A stretch of DNA of 64,000 bases from Sphaerosporella brunnea (lineage: Eukaryota > Ascomycota > Pezizomycetes > Pezizales > Pyronemataceae): positions 1 through 64,000 of the forward strand of contig VXIS01000208.1 in the NCBI GenBank assembly GCA_008704415.1. The letters run 5' to 3'. Numbering within the stretch: position 1 is the stretch's first letter; the number at the start of each line of letters is the position of its first letter. The notes under the pieces were generated by a model that saw nothing but the letters and a program-made list of their open reading frames with translations, made no database searches and had not been told where the DNA came from. Below are positions 1-11,025 of the stretch, one piece after another. The translations under genes and the position numbers were made by a program.

Positions 1-1007
1 CGATACCGCCAATAGATTTAGTATGTCGAGAGACTTAAGGCGGGTACTCGCAGTTCAATCGGTGGCCCGATAGAGGTAGTGAGATCGCAATAGGAGGCGG
101 TTCATGTGCCACTGCCGGAGGTGGATATTTCGGACGTATCTTTACCCGTTGAAGAGCAGCAACCACCGCGTCGGCGACAATACAGTCACCCCGTCTAGAA
201 GCTGTTGAATGGAAACTTCCAGCCTAATTGGCTGCCAGCCGGAGGTAGTGAGGTGGCCGGCGGAGAGCGTTCAGTTGCAGGTGGCAAAGGAGAGGTTTTC
301 CGCCATATCTCAACCAGTTGAATACCGGCAAGCACGGCGACGGCGTCAATGCAATCACCACGTTCTGAAGCTCCAGGATGGCCACTATAAGGATGTGGTG
401 GGGTGTCATATGGCAATCATATATACTCCGTTCGCATGAAGCCCAGCAGGGCGCACCGGGTATGGCCGAAACTTATAGTCATAAATCATTTATATCAAAA
501 ACGACGGACTGCGGTGTGCAAAGCCTTCAGAAACAAAAATAAGCACTAGATCATCTTGGGCAAGCACATACCGCGTCAACGGTTGTTCCACCACTGAAAA
601 ACGCCGCAGGGTTATGGCAACTCGCAACCAGAAACGAACTTACACTGCTAACAGTGCGCGCTTTTCTATCTCCGGCTGGATATGGATACAGTAGTTACTG
701 ATGATAATCGATACAATCGGGGCTGCTCAAAAGACCGTATCGAAAGAAGAGAAAACAGTGAATGTAGGAAAAGCTCGCAGCTTTTACAGCCAACGATGCC
801 AAATACATGATGTCATAACATGAAGTCATAGCTTAGTGACAATTTCGTAAAACAAGGAAATGATGGTCATAAGACCTACACAGTCTGCCTTGCGAAGGCT
901 AGAAGATTCCAAAATGACGTAGTATCGTTACTGTGACGTAGTTTTATAAAGCTTTCGTAAGGAAATACGTAAGAGAGAAACCATACTAGGGCCGCTCAGA
1001 CAGGCGT
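1..1007. other. No gene recognised
   Basis: A GGTAGTGAG-containing stretch is repeated loosely at about 75 and 244. The rest is AT-richer sequence without an exon-like frame. The TGACGTAG/TGACATAG-like motifs around 830-940 are unexplained. Confidence 0.5.
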
Positions 1008-1458
1008 TTTATTTTTTTTCGACGTTTATGGATTTAAGGCCAGTTTCGGCGTCAAATGGCTTACAGACATCCATAAACAGGCGGTTGAAATTTCGGATAT
1101 CCAAGTCAAAAACGCCCGTCTGAGCGGCCGTACTAAGTGTAATAATCTTACACAGCTCATCGTATTTCTGCACAAACAGACAATTTTCTGCAGACGTTAT
1201 AGTCACAGGAACGCAACGAACTATCGACGTCAAGTTAAATATACACCCCTTAGTGAACTTGGAAGTCGTCAACGGATGGGGTCAGCACACCAATCTATGA
1301 TTTGATTTGTTTTAATCAGATTGCATTCGACCGCATGCCATCATGCCATATATATAGAAGAGAGACCACTCAGGAACAAGCTCCATGGAAAATAGCTTAC
1401 TGCTGGGGCCTGTGGCGCTGTTAACGAAACAACACAAGGACATGGCGATACATAACAG

Positions 1459-1805
1459 CAGTGTTCCTAATAGCCAGCCCGCCCGTCGGGCTGGTGCTGG
1501 GCTGCATGGGCTGATCAAAGCGACGGGCCGGCTGTTTGGGCTGCCGGGCTGGCTGGCGGGCTTCTGGCGGATGCAGGGGTCATGCGCTATGGGGAATGGA
1601 GCAACAGCTACACAGAAACACTCTTCCGTTTAAGACGTAACTAGGTCAAACTGATGGTTGCATGACAAGTTCACCTCAGTCAAAAGTGCTTGGCAGCCCG
1701 ACAGCCCGCCAGCCAGCCCGTCGTGATTTTGAGGCAGCCGGGCTGTTGCCTTTTGGCAGCCCGCCCACACAGCCGGGCTTTTTGGGCTGGCTATTAGGAA
1801 CACTG
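1459..1805. mobile_element. hAT-type MITE, 347 bp, with 8-bp TSD
   Basis: The element begins CAGTGTTCCTAATAGCC and ends with the exact inverted complement. The perfect terminal inverted repeats are 22 bp (1459-1480 and 1784-1805). It is flanked on both sides by the 8-bp direct repeat cataacag (1451-1458 and 1806-1813). An 8-bp target duplication with CAGTG ends is diagnostic of the hAT superfamily. The interior is rich in AGCCCG/CGGGCT inverted motifs and has no transposase frame, so the element is non-autonomous. Confidence 0.92.
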
Positions 1806-2170
1806 CATAACAGACGGAAAAGACTGTAGCCAACTGCTGCTGCTCCTACTGCTACTCTTTGTCCATCCCTGGGCTGATTCCCTGCCCCCTCCCCTTCCCC
1901 TTCCCCTTCGCTCCCTTTTCCACCCCGGGGTTTGTTTGTCGTGCGTGGCGTGGTGTTGCCACGCTCCTCCTCCTATGTAGAAGTTGAAGCACACGGCTCC
2001 GTCACCAGCACACGAATGTATGAAGATCAATCAACGGTGAGCAGAGCTGTTTTTGCCGCTACTTACCGGGACCCCGTCCGCCGAGACACAGACTTCCGTC
2101 CCGGGAACAACCACTGGTGAGTGCGTCAACTCAATAGCGGTCTGACCACGAGCCGCACGATGGTTGTGTT

Positions 2171-2985
2171 TAGTGGTGGACACAAGCAGGTCCGAGCCGA
2201 GCCATGAGGAACGCCCGAGGCAGCTCGGCTTGTTAGAATATGGGGTCGTCAAGCCAAGCGGAGCCTGAAAAGCTCGAGCTTTGAGTCGAACTGCCATACA
2301 ATCAATTCATGATGTACGAGCCGGTAAATGAGAGGTTGCGCACAGTGACATTAGAGACGTCGCTATACTAGTATATACTCGACAGATCTGATCCGAAATG
2401 CAAGCTTTCTAGCGCAGCTTCCTGCTCTGCGTCCATGGCCTCGGCTGCGCTCTCGTCCGGATGCTCTTGGCCATGGCCACCATCGCCAACACAATGGGAA
2501 CTGTCCCCTGGTTCGCTCCGGCTAGGGTGGTCTGCCTGGGAATAACCCGTGCTGTGACCGGCCGCCCTACCCTCGCTCTGCCTGGCCGCCGCATCCTAGC
2601 TCTGACCGGCCACCGAGCCCTCGTCATGGCCCTCGCTCCCTCCCGCATCCTCATTCTCGCTACTGAAAGCATCCTCAACGTCTCTCTGTCCATCGGCGGC
2701 ATCCCTGCGGTTTGTAGAATCATTATTGATGCCAGGGAGTTCCTAGTCATCTGCTCTTGTGATTGAGCCAGCTTTTGAGCAGTCATGAAATTTCACAGAA
2801 TGTTCTCGATCAACCCGCCTTGGGCCCGCACTTTTCATCTTCGCCCCGCCGATGGGATGTCTTCCCCTACCTAGCTAGCTATAACAAACGGCTCGAGCAA
2901 CAGCTCGCCGAAGGGTCAGGCTTCGATCGGCTTTGCTCGAGGCTCGAGCGTTTAGCTCGAGCCGGCTCGGCTATGTCCATCACTA
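2171..2985. mobile_element. hAT-type non-autonomous element, 815 bp, with 8-bp TSD
   Basis: The ends are TAGTGGTGGACA and, inverted, TAGTGATGGACA (11 of 12 identical). Both are followed inward by GAGCCGAGCC / GCTCGAGC-type subterminal motifs. The 8-bp direct repeat gttgtgtt flanks both sides (2163-2170 and 2986-2993). The paralogous segment at the right end carries a single gttgtgtt (63551-63558) and no element, which gives an empty site. Inside are open frames on both strands, including one rich in Arg/Met and, in another frame, a Glu/Asp/Ser-rich stretch with a stop. None resembles a transposase. Confidence 0.92.
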
Positions 2986-3600
2986 GTTGTGTTCGATAAA
3001 AAGGTGGGTGACTGTGGTTAAGAGGTTGTCGCCCCCCTGACGTCTCACGAGGAGACCTATACGTCCGGAAGTGCGAAAAGTGAGGGCTGGGAGGCAATTG
3101 GCTGCTCCAAAGCGAACCGAACCCAAGGTTTCGCTGAGGTCTGTGGATTGTGATATACGAGCCCGCTGCGATTGTCTTTCCCTCCCCATTGTCTGCGGTT
3201 GTTGTGTGGAATTTGTCCGTGTTCTTCGCAATTCGGCATACCGACTCCGCGAGCAGCCTCCTCCTCGGCAGTGTTATCTGTTGAATTTGATTTGGAATGA
3301 TCTGGAATTTGTGCGCATGGCCGGAGTTATTATTTCGACTGTCTCTCGTTGAAGTGTAGACGTCTTCATCCAGAATAGTGTCGACCGTCACGCAGTGGGC
3401 AGCCTCGTGCTTGCTAGTGTCCAGCGATGGACGGCTGCCGTTGTAATGGTTTCAAATGGCGTCGATGTTCTGGCCATGTCCCGGAGCATCATCTCCAGTA
3501 TCTCCAGACTCCAGTGGAGGTCGTCGGCTCATTATTGGTGATTTCTACGTAGAGCCCACCGAAACGCTTACAAGTAGTCGGCGAAGCTTTAAATAAGCAT

Positions 3601-5290
3601 CATTTACATTAGCTTTTGTATTGCTGACTGTGACGCGGACGGCCAAACCTTGTGCCTGCTTTTTCTTCTTGTCTGAAACGGGGAGTAGACTGAGTCGGTT
3701 ACGACAAGGCACCTGAGTGCGATCGGCGATCAGCACCTCTTTGACCAGCGAGAGCAGTTTGTGCTGCTAAGAGGGTGGTTTGGAGCGGTGATTGAGAGGA
3801 GGTGTGTAGTCTTTGAGGAAGCCGAAGCGTGTTAGAATAACCGGATATGAGGGAAGTTGAAGATGCTTACGCGGCAGCTTCAATGAAAACATTGACCCTG
3901 ACCTTCAGACCCACCAAGTCAACCCTCATTTATCATCACTGACTGGGTTCTATCCGTGTTTTAAGGAGCTGACTCAAGGGATGGGATGGGTTCGAGCGGT
4001 AAGTGTAACGGAAAGGGTTGGGGACGCACAGGAGGGGCCCTAGGTGCTCGTGTATGGAGGGGCAACGGACAAGGAGTGGGAACCAGAGCCGACACAAGTT
4101 CCGAGAGACGGAGATGAGAGGTGATACGCACAGTGTTGTCAGTATCCAGACAGCCCAGCTGGCAGCGCCTGGCAGCGTCGGACTGATCAACAAGCCCAGC
4201 TGGTTGTTTGGGCTGCCCGGCAGCAAATGCCACAGGTAGAGTGAATTGAATCAGCGCGCAAAGGACATTTTAACAAGAAAAGAAGAAAATCGTAAGGGTC
4301 TGCACCAACTTAGGAGTGCCAGACGGCGATTTCAGATGGGCGCGGGGTTGCTGCCACTGGCATCTCCGAAGCTTAACGATAGGCGTGTAGGAAGACATGG
4401 AAACGTAGGATTCGCAGCCGAACAACAATGGCCCGGGTGCGTTTCATTGAGGCTTCACTGACGATCGCTCATGAGGAACACAGCCGCCGCGCGACCGGCG
4501 CTTTAAAAGGGAAATCTGGTGATTGGAGCGCCGGATGTGTGGCGGCACTCGGGTGTGCAAGCGCCTCTTCCGGTCTTATTGATGCTCGCGACATCACCCA
4601 GGCCACAGGCGGGCTCTCAGCCGGGCGGATCAAAAAGCCTCCGGTGCCGGCGGCGAAAAGCAGTCTGCCGGCCCAGCCCAGGCTGTTTGAGCCGGCTCCT
4701 GATTTTTTTCCTGGTATCTGAAACAGCTCAACACCACCAATGATGGAAACGACGGCAATGGATTGTGTTGGAATTTGCTGAATTCTGCTTTGCTCGCATA
4801 TGTGTAATGAGGTTGAGCGCAAGTTGAGCGGGTGGTTGCGGCGGGCAATGGGGCGTGTAACGTCGGCGGGCGAGTTGCTGCTTCGCAGGAGGATAATCAA
4901 CGAGTCAACTCTACACACAACGTCTCCAAATTTCACTGCTTCATTCCAGCCCTCAACCGCTGCCGTAACTACAATTTGAACAGATTCATTGTGGTTGGAG
5001 CCCCGAGGACGGCTACTCCCACGCAAGGTGGTATGGTGTCAGGTGGGGATGAGATTTTGACAATATCACCAACAGGCAACCGAGGTAATGAATTCGGAGC
5101 ACTGACAACGCCTAGAATGCTACTCGAAGATAAAATTGTGGCCTGCTACAGGAATCAAGGCAGCATACATGTGACGGAAGAGATGACGCCCATGTCTCAA
5201 GCAGTTCAAGATAGGTAGGTGGAGTGAGGCTAGAACTAGATTCAGCACGTTTGAAAGGCCCAGGACGGCGACTCCAGGTTTAAAAAGCCG
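3601..5290. other. Intergenic; possible hAT end at 4131
   Basis: CAGTGTTGTCAGTATCC at 4131 matches the hAT termini seen at 10461 and 29372, and AGCCCAGC-type subterminal motifs follow. No matching right end or target duplication was found, so this is probably a truncated element. A 185-codon frame on the minus strand (4469-5026) overlaps it and has no recognisable domain or intron logic; it is not called as a gene. Confidence 0.4.
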
Positions 5291-5662
5291 CTAGCTGCAG
5301 ACGTCTGGGAAGCGGGAAGCGGTGCAGCACAGCGGTTTCCCTGATATATGATTGTAGATCTTATCCAGGTGATCCAACACCTTAAAGACCGAGGAATGGC
5401 GGCTGGCAGTAACACTCTGGTTCCGGTCCAGTTTGAACTCTATCTGGTCTGAAAGGTGGTCGAACGAGCAGGTAGTGCTGGCAGGGCTGTGTGGTTGATA
5501 AAGCGGCCCAGAGGACAGACTATCCGAAGAAACGCAAGCTGAGGCAGGACCATCTATAGCTGCAGAACGGTTGATGAACTGCATCGTTTCCAGATTGGTT
5601 CTGTGAAGTAGGGAAAGAGTGGAACCCCGTGATTCAATATTGAGTGGGAAACTGAAGACCAA
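5291..5662 (-). CDS. Uncertain small ORF, 123 codons
   Basis: An open frame of 123 codons starts with ATG at 5662 and ends at 5291. It sits divergently, just upstream of the nuclease-kinase gene at 5848. The predicted peptide is Ser/His-rich with no visible domain, signal peptide or membrane segment. It could be a real short gene sharing a promoter region with its neighbour, or a chance frame. Nothing in the sequence decides between these. Confidence 0.22.
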   Translation of the reverse strand: MVFSFPLNIESRGSTLSLLHRTNLETMQFINRSAAIDGPASACVSSDSLSSGPLYQPHSPASTTCSFDHLSDQIEFKLDRNQSVTASRHSSVFKVLDHLDKIYNHISGKPLCCTASRFPDVCS

Positions 5663-5847
5663 TGCTCATCAAAATCACTCGCGCAAATGACATTCTTGCC
5701 CTACCCTGGTGGCGTCAAACAAACCCAAGTTATATTACCAGAACACCTCAACAACCCGCCGAATCCCCACGCCCTCACATTGAACCCACCTCTACAGCTC
5801 GCGCATTTCCGATCGCCGACCGATTTCTCTTCCCTTCGCGAGACAGC

Positions 5848-8154
5848 ATGAACGGGTTCACGCCGCCCGTAACACCTCCACCGCCCGTAACACCTCCGAC
5901 GCCCGTAACACCTCCGCCGCCAGCGTTTACTTTGGACTATGATGACATTGTGTCGGAGGCCAATGCGCAGGCATGGTTCAGAGGTATACATACTATCATA
6001 GGCTCAGGCACGCTCAATGGATGCTGACCATTCGCAGTGTTTTTAGCGACCATGACGCAAGACGTTGGACTGTCTTTCGAGATGCTGGTGAATACTATTC
6101 GAAGCCGCACTCGGAACGTACTCTACCAATCGCAACAAGAGCTCCAAAAACATATCGCTGCGTTGCAGGAACAGATTGGAAGTCTGAAGGAACAGATTGG
6201 AAGTCTGAAGGAGGACAATGCGTCACATATCGCTGCGTTTCAGGAACAGATTGGACGTCTGAAGGAGGACAATGCGTCACTTAAAGGCAAGGAGGCCCTT
6301 GCACGCGAGAAGGTAGATTCTCTGCAGCAACAGCTCGCCCACCAAGAGGAACTGGAACAAGCACTTCGTGACCGCGCCCGCCGCGAACAGAGCCCCGGTT
6401 TGTCTTCCAGCCCGCCCGCTGCCCCCCCCCGTCCCCATCGCCCACGGCACCACTGACGGCCCCCGCCCCTACCAGGTACCGTCACCCGCTGCGACCTGTG
6501 GGACATGTTCTCGAACAAAGCCGGCTTGAAAAAAGACCTCGAGTTCCCGCTGGGCCCCAGCAAGAGGAGCAAAATTCCACGCAAGAACAGCCAGCTCAGG
6601 GCTGATGTCAAAAAGCTCAAGACGATGAAAGAACGCGCGGAAAGGTCGAATGGCAACAAAGAGACTATCTACACCTTCGTCTGCGAAATCCTCCAGCGCG
6701 AGCTGAGCGGCAGCAGCAAACTGGCAGAAGGTATTCGTGTTTTCGACACCCACGGACAGGACTATCTCCAGAAGCGAGCACCGGACATCACCATCTGCAG
6801 CCCTGGAATCAACTCTGCGCACGCCGCCTTTGTCCGCACCATTGTCGAGATGAAGACTTATAGCATGAGAATCACCAACGACATCCTCGGACAAGGGGTG
6901 GACTACATGCAGCGCATGGCGCATGTAGGGATATATATAGGTACGAGTGACGAGTAGTGAGGGAACCTAGATAGACCTGTTCCCCGCTGGCATCGCTTAG
7001 GATCAATCAACCTTTCCCCTACAAACCAACCCCGATCCCTCGCGACAGCGCACGCCCAGCCTGAGCGGCGAAAGTTCGCGGTCATGATAATGAACATCAC
7101 GGAAAACGTGCTGATCACTCTCGAGATTGTAAACGGCGAGTGGATCGGAATGCATTACGGTCCCATGGACTTTTACAAGGCTCTAGACGTGCTCAAATAT
7201 ATCCTGGCCGATGAGGACCAGCAGACGAAGGCTTTTGCGTTCTCAGACTGCCTGGGCAATGTGGAACGCCCTCTCAATACGACCAAGATGAGCAGAGTCG
7301 GGGCGTTCAAGCTGAAGGATATTCCGAAGGACCTGGTTTGTGTTCAGCCTCTACGCAGCGCAACCTTGGTTGCCGTCAAGCGGTCACGAAGGGACGATCT
7401 AGCAATGAAAGCCGAAATCGAAATGCTCCTCAACATATCGGACGCCAACATCCGCGGTCTGCCGCAGATGATATTTTACTCTCCCGACTACATGGAGTTC
7501 GGCGTGACTCCGTGCGGGCGGCCCGTCGATCTGGACCACGTCCGTGCGCTTCCTAGCATGGCACAAAAGGTCCTGACCGAGATCCTGGACGCCCTCCTGT
7601 GGCTACACAGCAAAGACATCATCCACCGGGACGTGCGATGGGACAACATCGTCCTGGCAAGCGTGGACAAAGCTTACCTCATCGATTTCGGCTGTGCTAT
7701 CACACACACTTCCAAGAGAATATACTACCGTGGGGGCTTCATCTGCTGCCCGCCAAAACTGATTGGCAAGCTAAAGGATCACTTGTACATCGCCTCCTTT
7801 GAGGACGAGTACCTCGCCTATGTACTACTTGCCAACGCACTCCTCTACCCGCGCAGCGTCATCGGCTTTGAGTCATGGAACATCGACGATCCGGATTCGC
7901 TTGCGACCTCGAGGTTGAAACAGCTGTGGTTAGATTTGTACCTAAGTCCGCCCTGGAGGCCGTTTGTGGAGGCGGCGAGGAAACAGGATATAGACGGTTT
8001 CAGGGACATTAGGACGCTGATCACCGCGCTCAAGAGCGAGAGCCGCGAGTCGCCGTTGGGCACGGGAGGCGTGGTTGATTGGGGTGATGTGTTCACTGCA
8101 GACGGCGGGGCGAATGACCCAGAAGTCGATATCAGCGGCCTGTCAATCGCATAG
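5848..8154 (+). CDS. Crinkler/CR-type nuclease-kinase protein (coiled coil, PD-(D/E)xK, protein kinase), 4 exons
   Basis: Predicted exons are 5848-5983, 6038-6430, 6476-6940 and 7049-8154. They total 2100 nt, that is 699 codons plus stop, with consistent phases. Intron 1 (54 nt) is GTATAC...CAG with a CTGAC branch site. Intron 2 (45 nt, weak GTCCCC donor, CTGAC branch) removes the only in-frame stop. Intron 3 is 108 nt. Residues 1-45 are Pro/Thr-rich (repeated PPPPVTPP-like units). About 75-165 is a coiled coil with repeated EQIGSLKE blocks. About 235-365 is a nuclease-like domain with PD (Asp280), Glu301-x-Lys303 in VEMK, and Gln316 in GQGVDYM, followed by hydrophobic strands. About 430-660 is a kinase with VAVK (Lys442), an alpha-C Glu (454 or 456), HRDVRWDN (Asp526, Asn531) and DFG (Asp544), so it is predicted active. 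REase-kinase fusions of this kind are known from Crinkler/CR effector families of fungi and oomycetes. Secretion or host targeting is not shown here: no signal peptide is visible. An alternative start at 5662 is in frame. Confidence 0.82.
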
Positions 8155-8224
8155 AACGATGAAGACGGCTGCAACCTCTGAGGTGGCATCGGATTGCAGA
8201 CTTTGTCTCTCTTGGAAACCTGAT

Positions 8225-8265
8225 AATATAATAAAAAGATGTATAATAATAATAATAAAGGTACC
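8225..8265 (+). terminator. Poly(A) signal region of the nuclease-kinase gene
   Basis: AATAAA-type hexamers occur within an ATAATAATAATAAAG tract 75-105 nt after the stop codon, in the position expected for 3' end formation. This is inference from motif and position only. Confidence 0.45.
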
Positions 8266-9289
8266 ACACGCCGCAGTAAGGCGTTGCCTGCTCGTATTTA
8301 CGTCCGTTTGTTCGCTCAATGATGTGATGCCTCTAGAGTGTGTGAAGAGAAATAGGAAGGTGACATTCAAGAATTACACCTTGCGCAGCGATTGTCCCTT
8401 CTCTCTGGTTTGATGTATCCAAGTTGCGCTACTCGTGATGTAGGGATGTACCAGCCCGGTGTATCACACCCTTTGGTTCTCTTTGTTTGGGTGTCTTGCG
8501 GGTTGATGGCGCCGACAGGCCCTCGGGTCCGCACTTTATGATAGCCGGAAAATAACGATTCTTTTCTTTGACGCAGTTGCTTGTTCAGTTGAACGGGATG
8601 TGTGCTCCCCTCTCTCCGCACTGGTTGGAATTCATGTCGCCAGTTCCCCAGAGGTGCGTTGGCAGCGACATCTGGTCTGGAGGCATATATTTTGAGCCAA
8701 CCACACCATGAATAATTTGATTATCAGTCCGGCGGACTCTGCAGACGCCGTATTTTTTCGACAAACAAAGTATGCAAAGCCTTTCTCTAATACATATCTC
8801 TATTGTGTTACCCAATCTCGACCCAATGCCATGCAGCGGCGATCCAAGGTTCGCATCCCCATATCTGTATGCCTCAACATTCAAAGCTTCATTCCGTTGA
8901 ACTGTTTAAAAGGCTGGTGATTTTCGTGCTCTTCCAATGCATCTGGTATTGAAGCTGCTCTTATACGAGATTGTGATCGCTGCCATAAATACCAGGCTGG
9001 TGGTTTCTGGCTACGCATGTGCATAACGTAGCATCCTCGCGCCGTTGAAACCCGACGTCTCACCTCGGATGGCCGGCTCAGGCAGCTGTAAGGCAGACAG
9101 GATATCTTCTTATGGCGTTACATCCCTCGACCGCAAACTATGAACGACCAAGGTATCACACAATTCAGCCATGGTTTCACCAGCAGCCACATCGTGCGTA
9201 GTTGACCACCAAATATACGCTGACTTCGACAGTACGTACACGGCTTTCGGTCTAATCCGGGCGCAAGAACAATTGTGTCAGTTGATGCT
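8266..9289. other. No gene recognised
   Basis: Short open frames only. The minus strand near 8881-9063 has a 60-codon basic frame that could be a terminal exon of the membrane-protein remnant at 9290-9870, but no splice connection could be established. Confidence 0.4.
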
Positions 9290-9870
9290 ATTATTGGATT
9301 GAACTGTACATATGCCACTTGAGGCCGTCTAGGTGAATCCTGTCGCCATGTTCCGTAACTGTAATGCAATCTCGGTAGCTTGCAAACCCGGTCTGCCGGA
9401 GGAGGGAAGTCATGTATGCAGCAGAGCCAGCGGCCCACCAGAGACCAAAGGTTAATATCAGGTTTCTGTGACCCCGTTGCGTGCACCTTGATTGCGATGA
9501 TCACAGACTGATACTGAGTGATTGAACACGTCTCTAGAAATCAGTTCACCAGGTTGCTAGAGTCGGTAGCGGTTCGCTCGAGCGCTTGTTATGGGCGCCC
9601 ATTGATAGCCCGGGGCTATCTTACCAAGCTTGAATTGGTATAGTGCTCACATTTTCTCTCTACGTCCTACTGGACCTACGATATCTACTGAACCGCAACT
9701 CACCTTATTTCCGGGTCGTGCGCATCTCACCGCCAGCCTTCCTTGAGTTTCGTCTAGCAGCATAGCCGTACCGATACCAAGTACGAATCCAATAATAATG
9801 AACTGCAAGCAGGACTGGGTACCTATGAATACGATAACGGTCAACCACCCTTGTAGCCGGTCCAGCCCGG
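9290..9870 (-). pseudogene. Exons of an unrecognised multi-pass membrane protein
   Basis: On the minus strand, a well-bounded exon runs from 9870 (preceded by a TGTTTTGCAG acceptor) to 9704 (followed by a GTGAGT donor). It encodes a strongly hydrophobic stretch (LQFIIIGFVLGIGTAMLL). A second hydrophobic block (LTFGLWWAAGSAAYMTSLL) lies at about 9465-9400, after a TCACAG acceptor, and continues to a stop near 9290. The two blocks are not in compatible phase if joined directly, so an exon between them is missing or the gene is broken. The segment immediately upstream (10004-10185) is a hAT end, which may have severed the 5' part. The repeated hydrophobic helices suggest a small membrane protein; a MARVEL-like fold is a guess. 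Confidence 0.35.
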
Positions 9871-10003
9871 CTGCAAAACAGTTAAAATTGTGAGTCACAA
9901 TCGAATCCAACGTTTCGCCTGTTGGCCTATGCGATTGTGTATATACCGCGTGAGAACATATGGGATCCAATACCGCATCTAACCGCTGATAAAGAGGTGT
10001 CCG

Positions 10004-10185
10004 CAGAGCTGCCAATACACCGGCCAGTCCGGCTTTCGGCGAGGTCTGAACCCGTTTGAATTAAACGGGCTTTTCGAATCGAGGCCCGTTTGGACCAGGC
10101 ATTTTGGACCGAGATTCAGGTGCCCACGGGCGCCGGATGGGCTGCGTGACATGCAGGCGCCCACTGGGCCCGCCAGGCACCCAAG
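10004..10185 (-). mobile_element. hAT 3'-end fragment, inverted orientation
   Basis: It starts CAGAGCTGCCAATACACC and carries the palindromic CCCGTTTGAATTAAACGGG block, followed by GGCGCC and CCGCCAGGCACC motifs. This is the reverse complement of the ends seen at 38706, 40532, 42073 and 34811, so the same hAT family is present here as a terminal fragment. The opposite terminus was not found. Confidence 0.65.
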
Positions 10186-10281
10186 CTATCTACCATTGTT
10201 TTGAATAACACAAGAGCCCCGAGACGACGTCAAACTGAGTCCCCCACTACCTGCGATCATTCCACCTAAAAACCACCACTG

Positions 10282-11025
10282 ATGCGGTTGTGGGGTGCTG
10301 GTGGTGAACGGAATCCGGTTATAGGTGGAGGGCCAGAGTCTTATACAGAACAGAACAACATCCTGACCGCACACCGCGTGTCCCGTGAACAACACTCCGA
10401 TAAATCCCGGCTCCTACGTGAAGATTCGAGCTCACCAGGGTCAAATTCCGCACTGATAAGCAGTGTTGTCAGTAGCCGGCCGAAACAGCCTAAGCCTTCA
10501 ACCGTAACGAAAACCAACCATGTAAACCACGCAACGATCCAATTGGCCTTCGGCCAAAGACCTACCACCCGAACGTCCACGCATCGTCCTCCATTGCCAC
10601 TGCAGACTATCCAGAAGGTAGCTACCAAACGTTTTCTCTGTCCACATCAGATAACCCTACTGACAACAATCCGTAGCTTTCCTCGGCGCAGAAAGTGCAC
10701 TGACGCCGCGCCCAGTTTTTGTTGGCCTGCGGTTTCTAGGTATCGGGCTTGCAAAGGGTTCATTGGATCGACGGTTTCAAGGCATGGTTTGTCCTGGGGC
10801 GGGCGTTACTACGCCAGTTCTTGGAGTCCGCTGAAGATCCTTGCGGAGGAGAATGCAATGGACACTACGGCTGAGGGGGGACGCCCAGCCACGTTGGCGT
10901 CCAGCGTCCATTTGAGGGACGTCGCAGCATCAACTCGAGTTGCGCCGGTCCGTCTACAGAGGGTGAGCCAGACCTCGACGCTTCGAACCCTGCGATTGCT
11001 GCCGATGCTCCTCTTGTTGGATTAA
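10282..11025 (+). CDS. Unrecognised 247-codon ORF
   Basis: A long single open frame with ATG at 10282. The product is Ser/Arg-rich with a hydrophobic Leu-rich C-terminus and no recognised domain. The frame runs through a probable hAT terminus at 10461 (CAGTGTTGTCAGTAGCC), which argues against an old conserved gene. It is longer than most chance frames at this base composition, so it is recorded, but function and even reality are uncertain. Confidence 0.22.
   Translation: MRLWGAGGERNPVIGGGPESYTEQNNILTAHRVSREQHSDKSRLLREDSSSPGSNSALISSVVSSRPKQPKPSTVTKTNHVNHATIQLAFGQRPTTRTSTHRPPLPLQTIQKVATKRFLCPHQITLLTTIRSFPRRRKCTDAAPSFCWPAVSRYRACKGFIGSTVSRHGLSWGGRYYASSWSPLKILAEENAMDTTAEGGRPATLASSVHLRDVAASTRVAPVRLQRVSQTSTLRTLRLLPMLLLLD
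10461..10671. mobile_element. Possible short hAT MITE
   Basis: The left end CAGTGTTGTCAGTAGCC followed by GGCCGAAACAGCC is nearly the same as the inverted right end of the element ending at 29880. A degenerate right end (CTACTGACAACA) lies at about 10657-10669. No 8-bp target duplication is visible. Confidence 0.35.

Larger units (their letters stand above)
1008..3600. repeat. Left copy of a segmental duplication
   Basis: This stretch is similar, in the same orientation, to the right end of the window (about 62980-64000). Matching blocks include the region around the AGCACACCAATCT motif (1283 and 63182), the block following TTCGACCGCATGC (1327 and 63224), the GTGGGTGAC block (3004 and 63569) and the GACGTCTTCATC block (3359 and 63807). 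The left copy is longer mainly because two transposons are inserted in it (1459-1805 and 2171-2985). No complete gene is recognised. A short peptide-like frame near 1100-1270 is conserved between the copies on both strands, so its coding strand cannot be decided. Confidence 0.75.

Noticed and set aside
4469..5026. 185-codon minus-strand frame
   Set aside because: It overlaps hAT-like sequence, has no domain or consistent composition, and the opposite strand is equally open.
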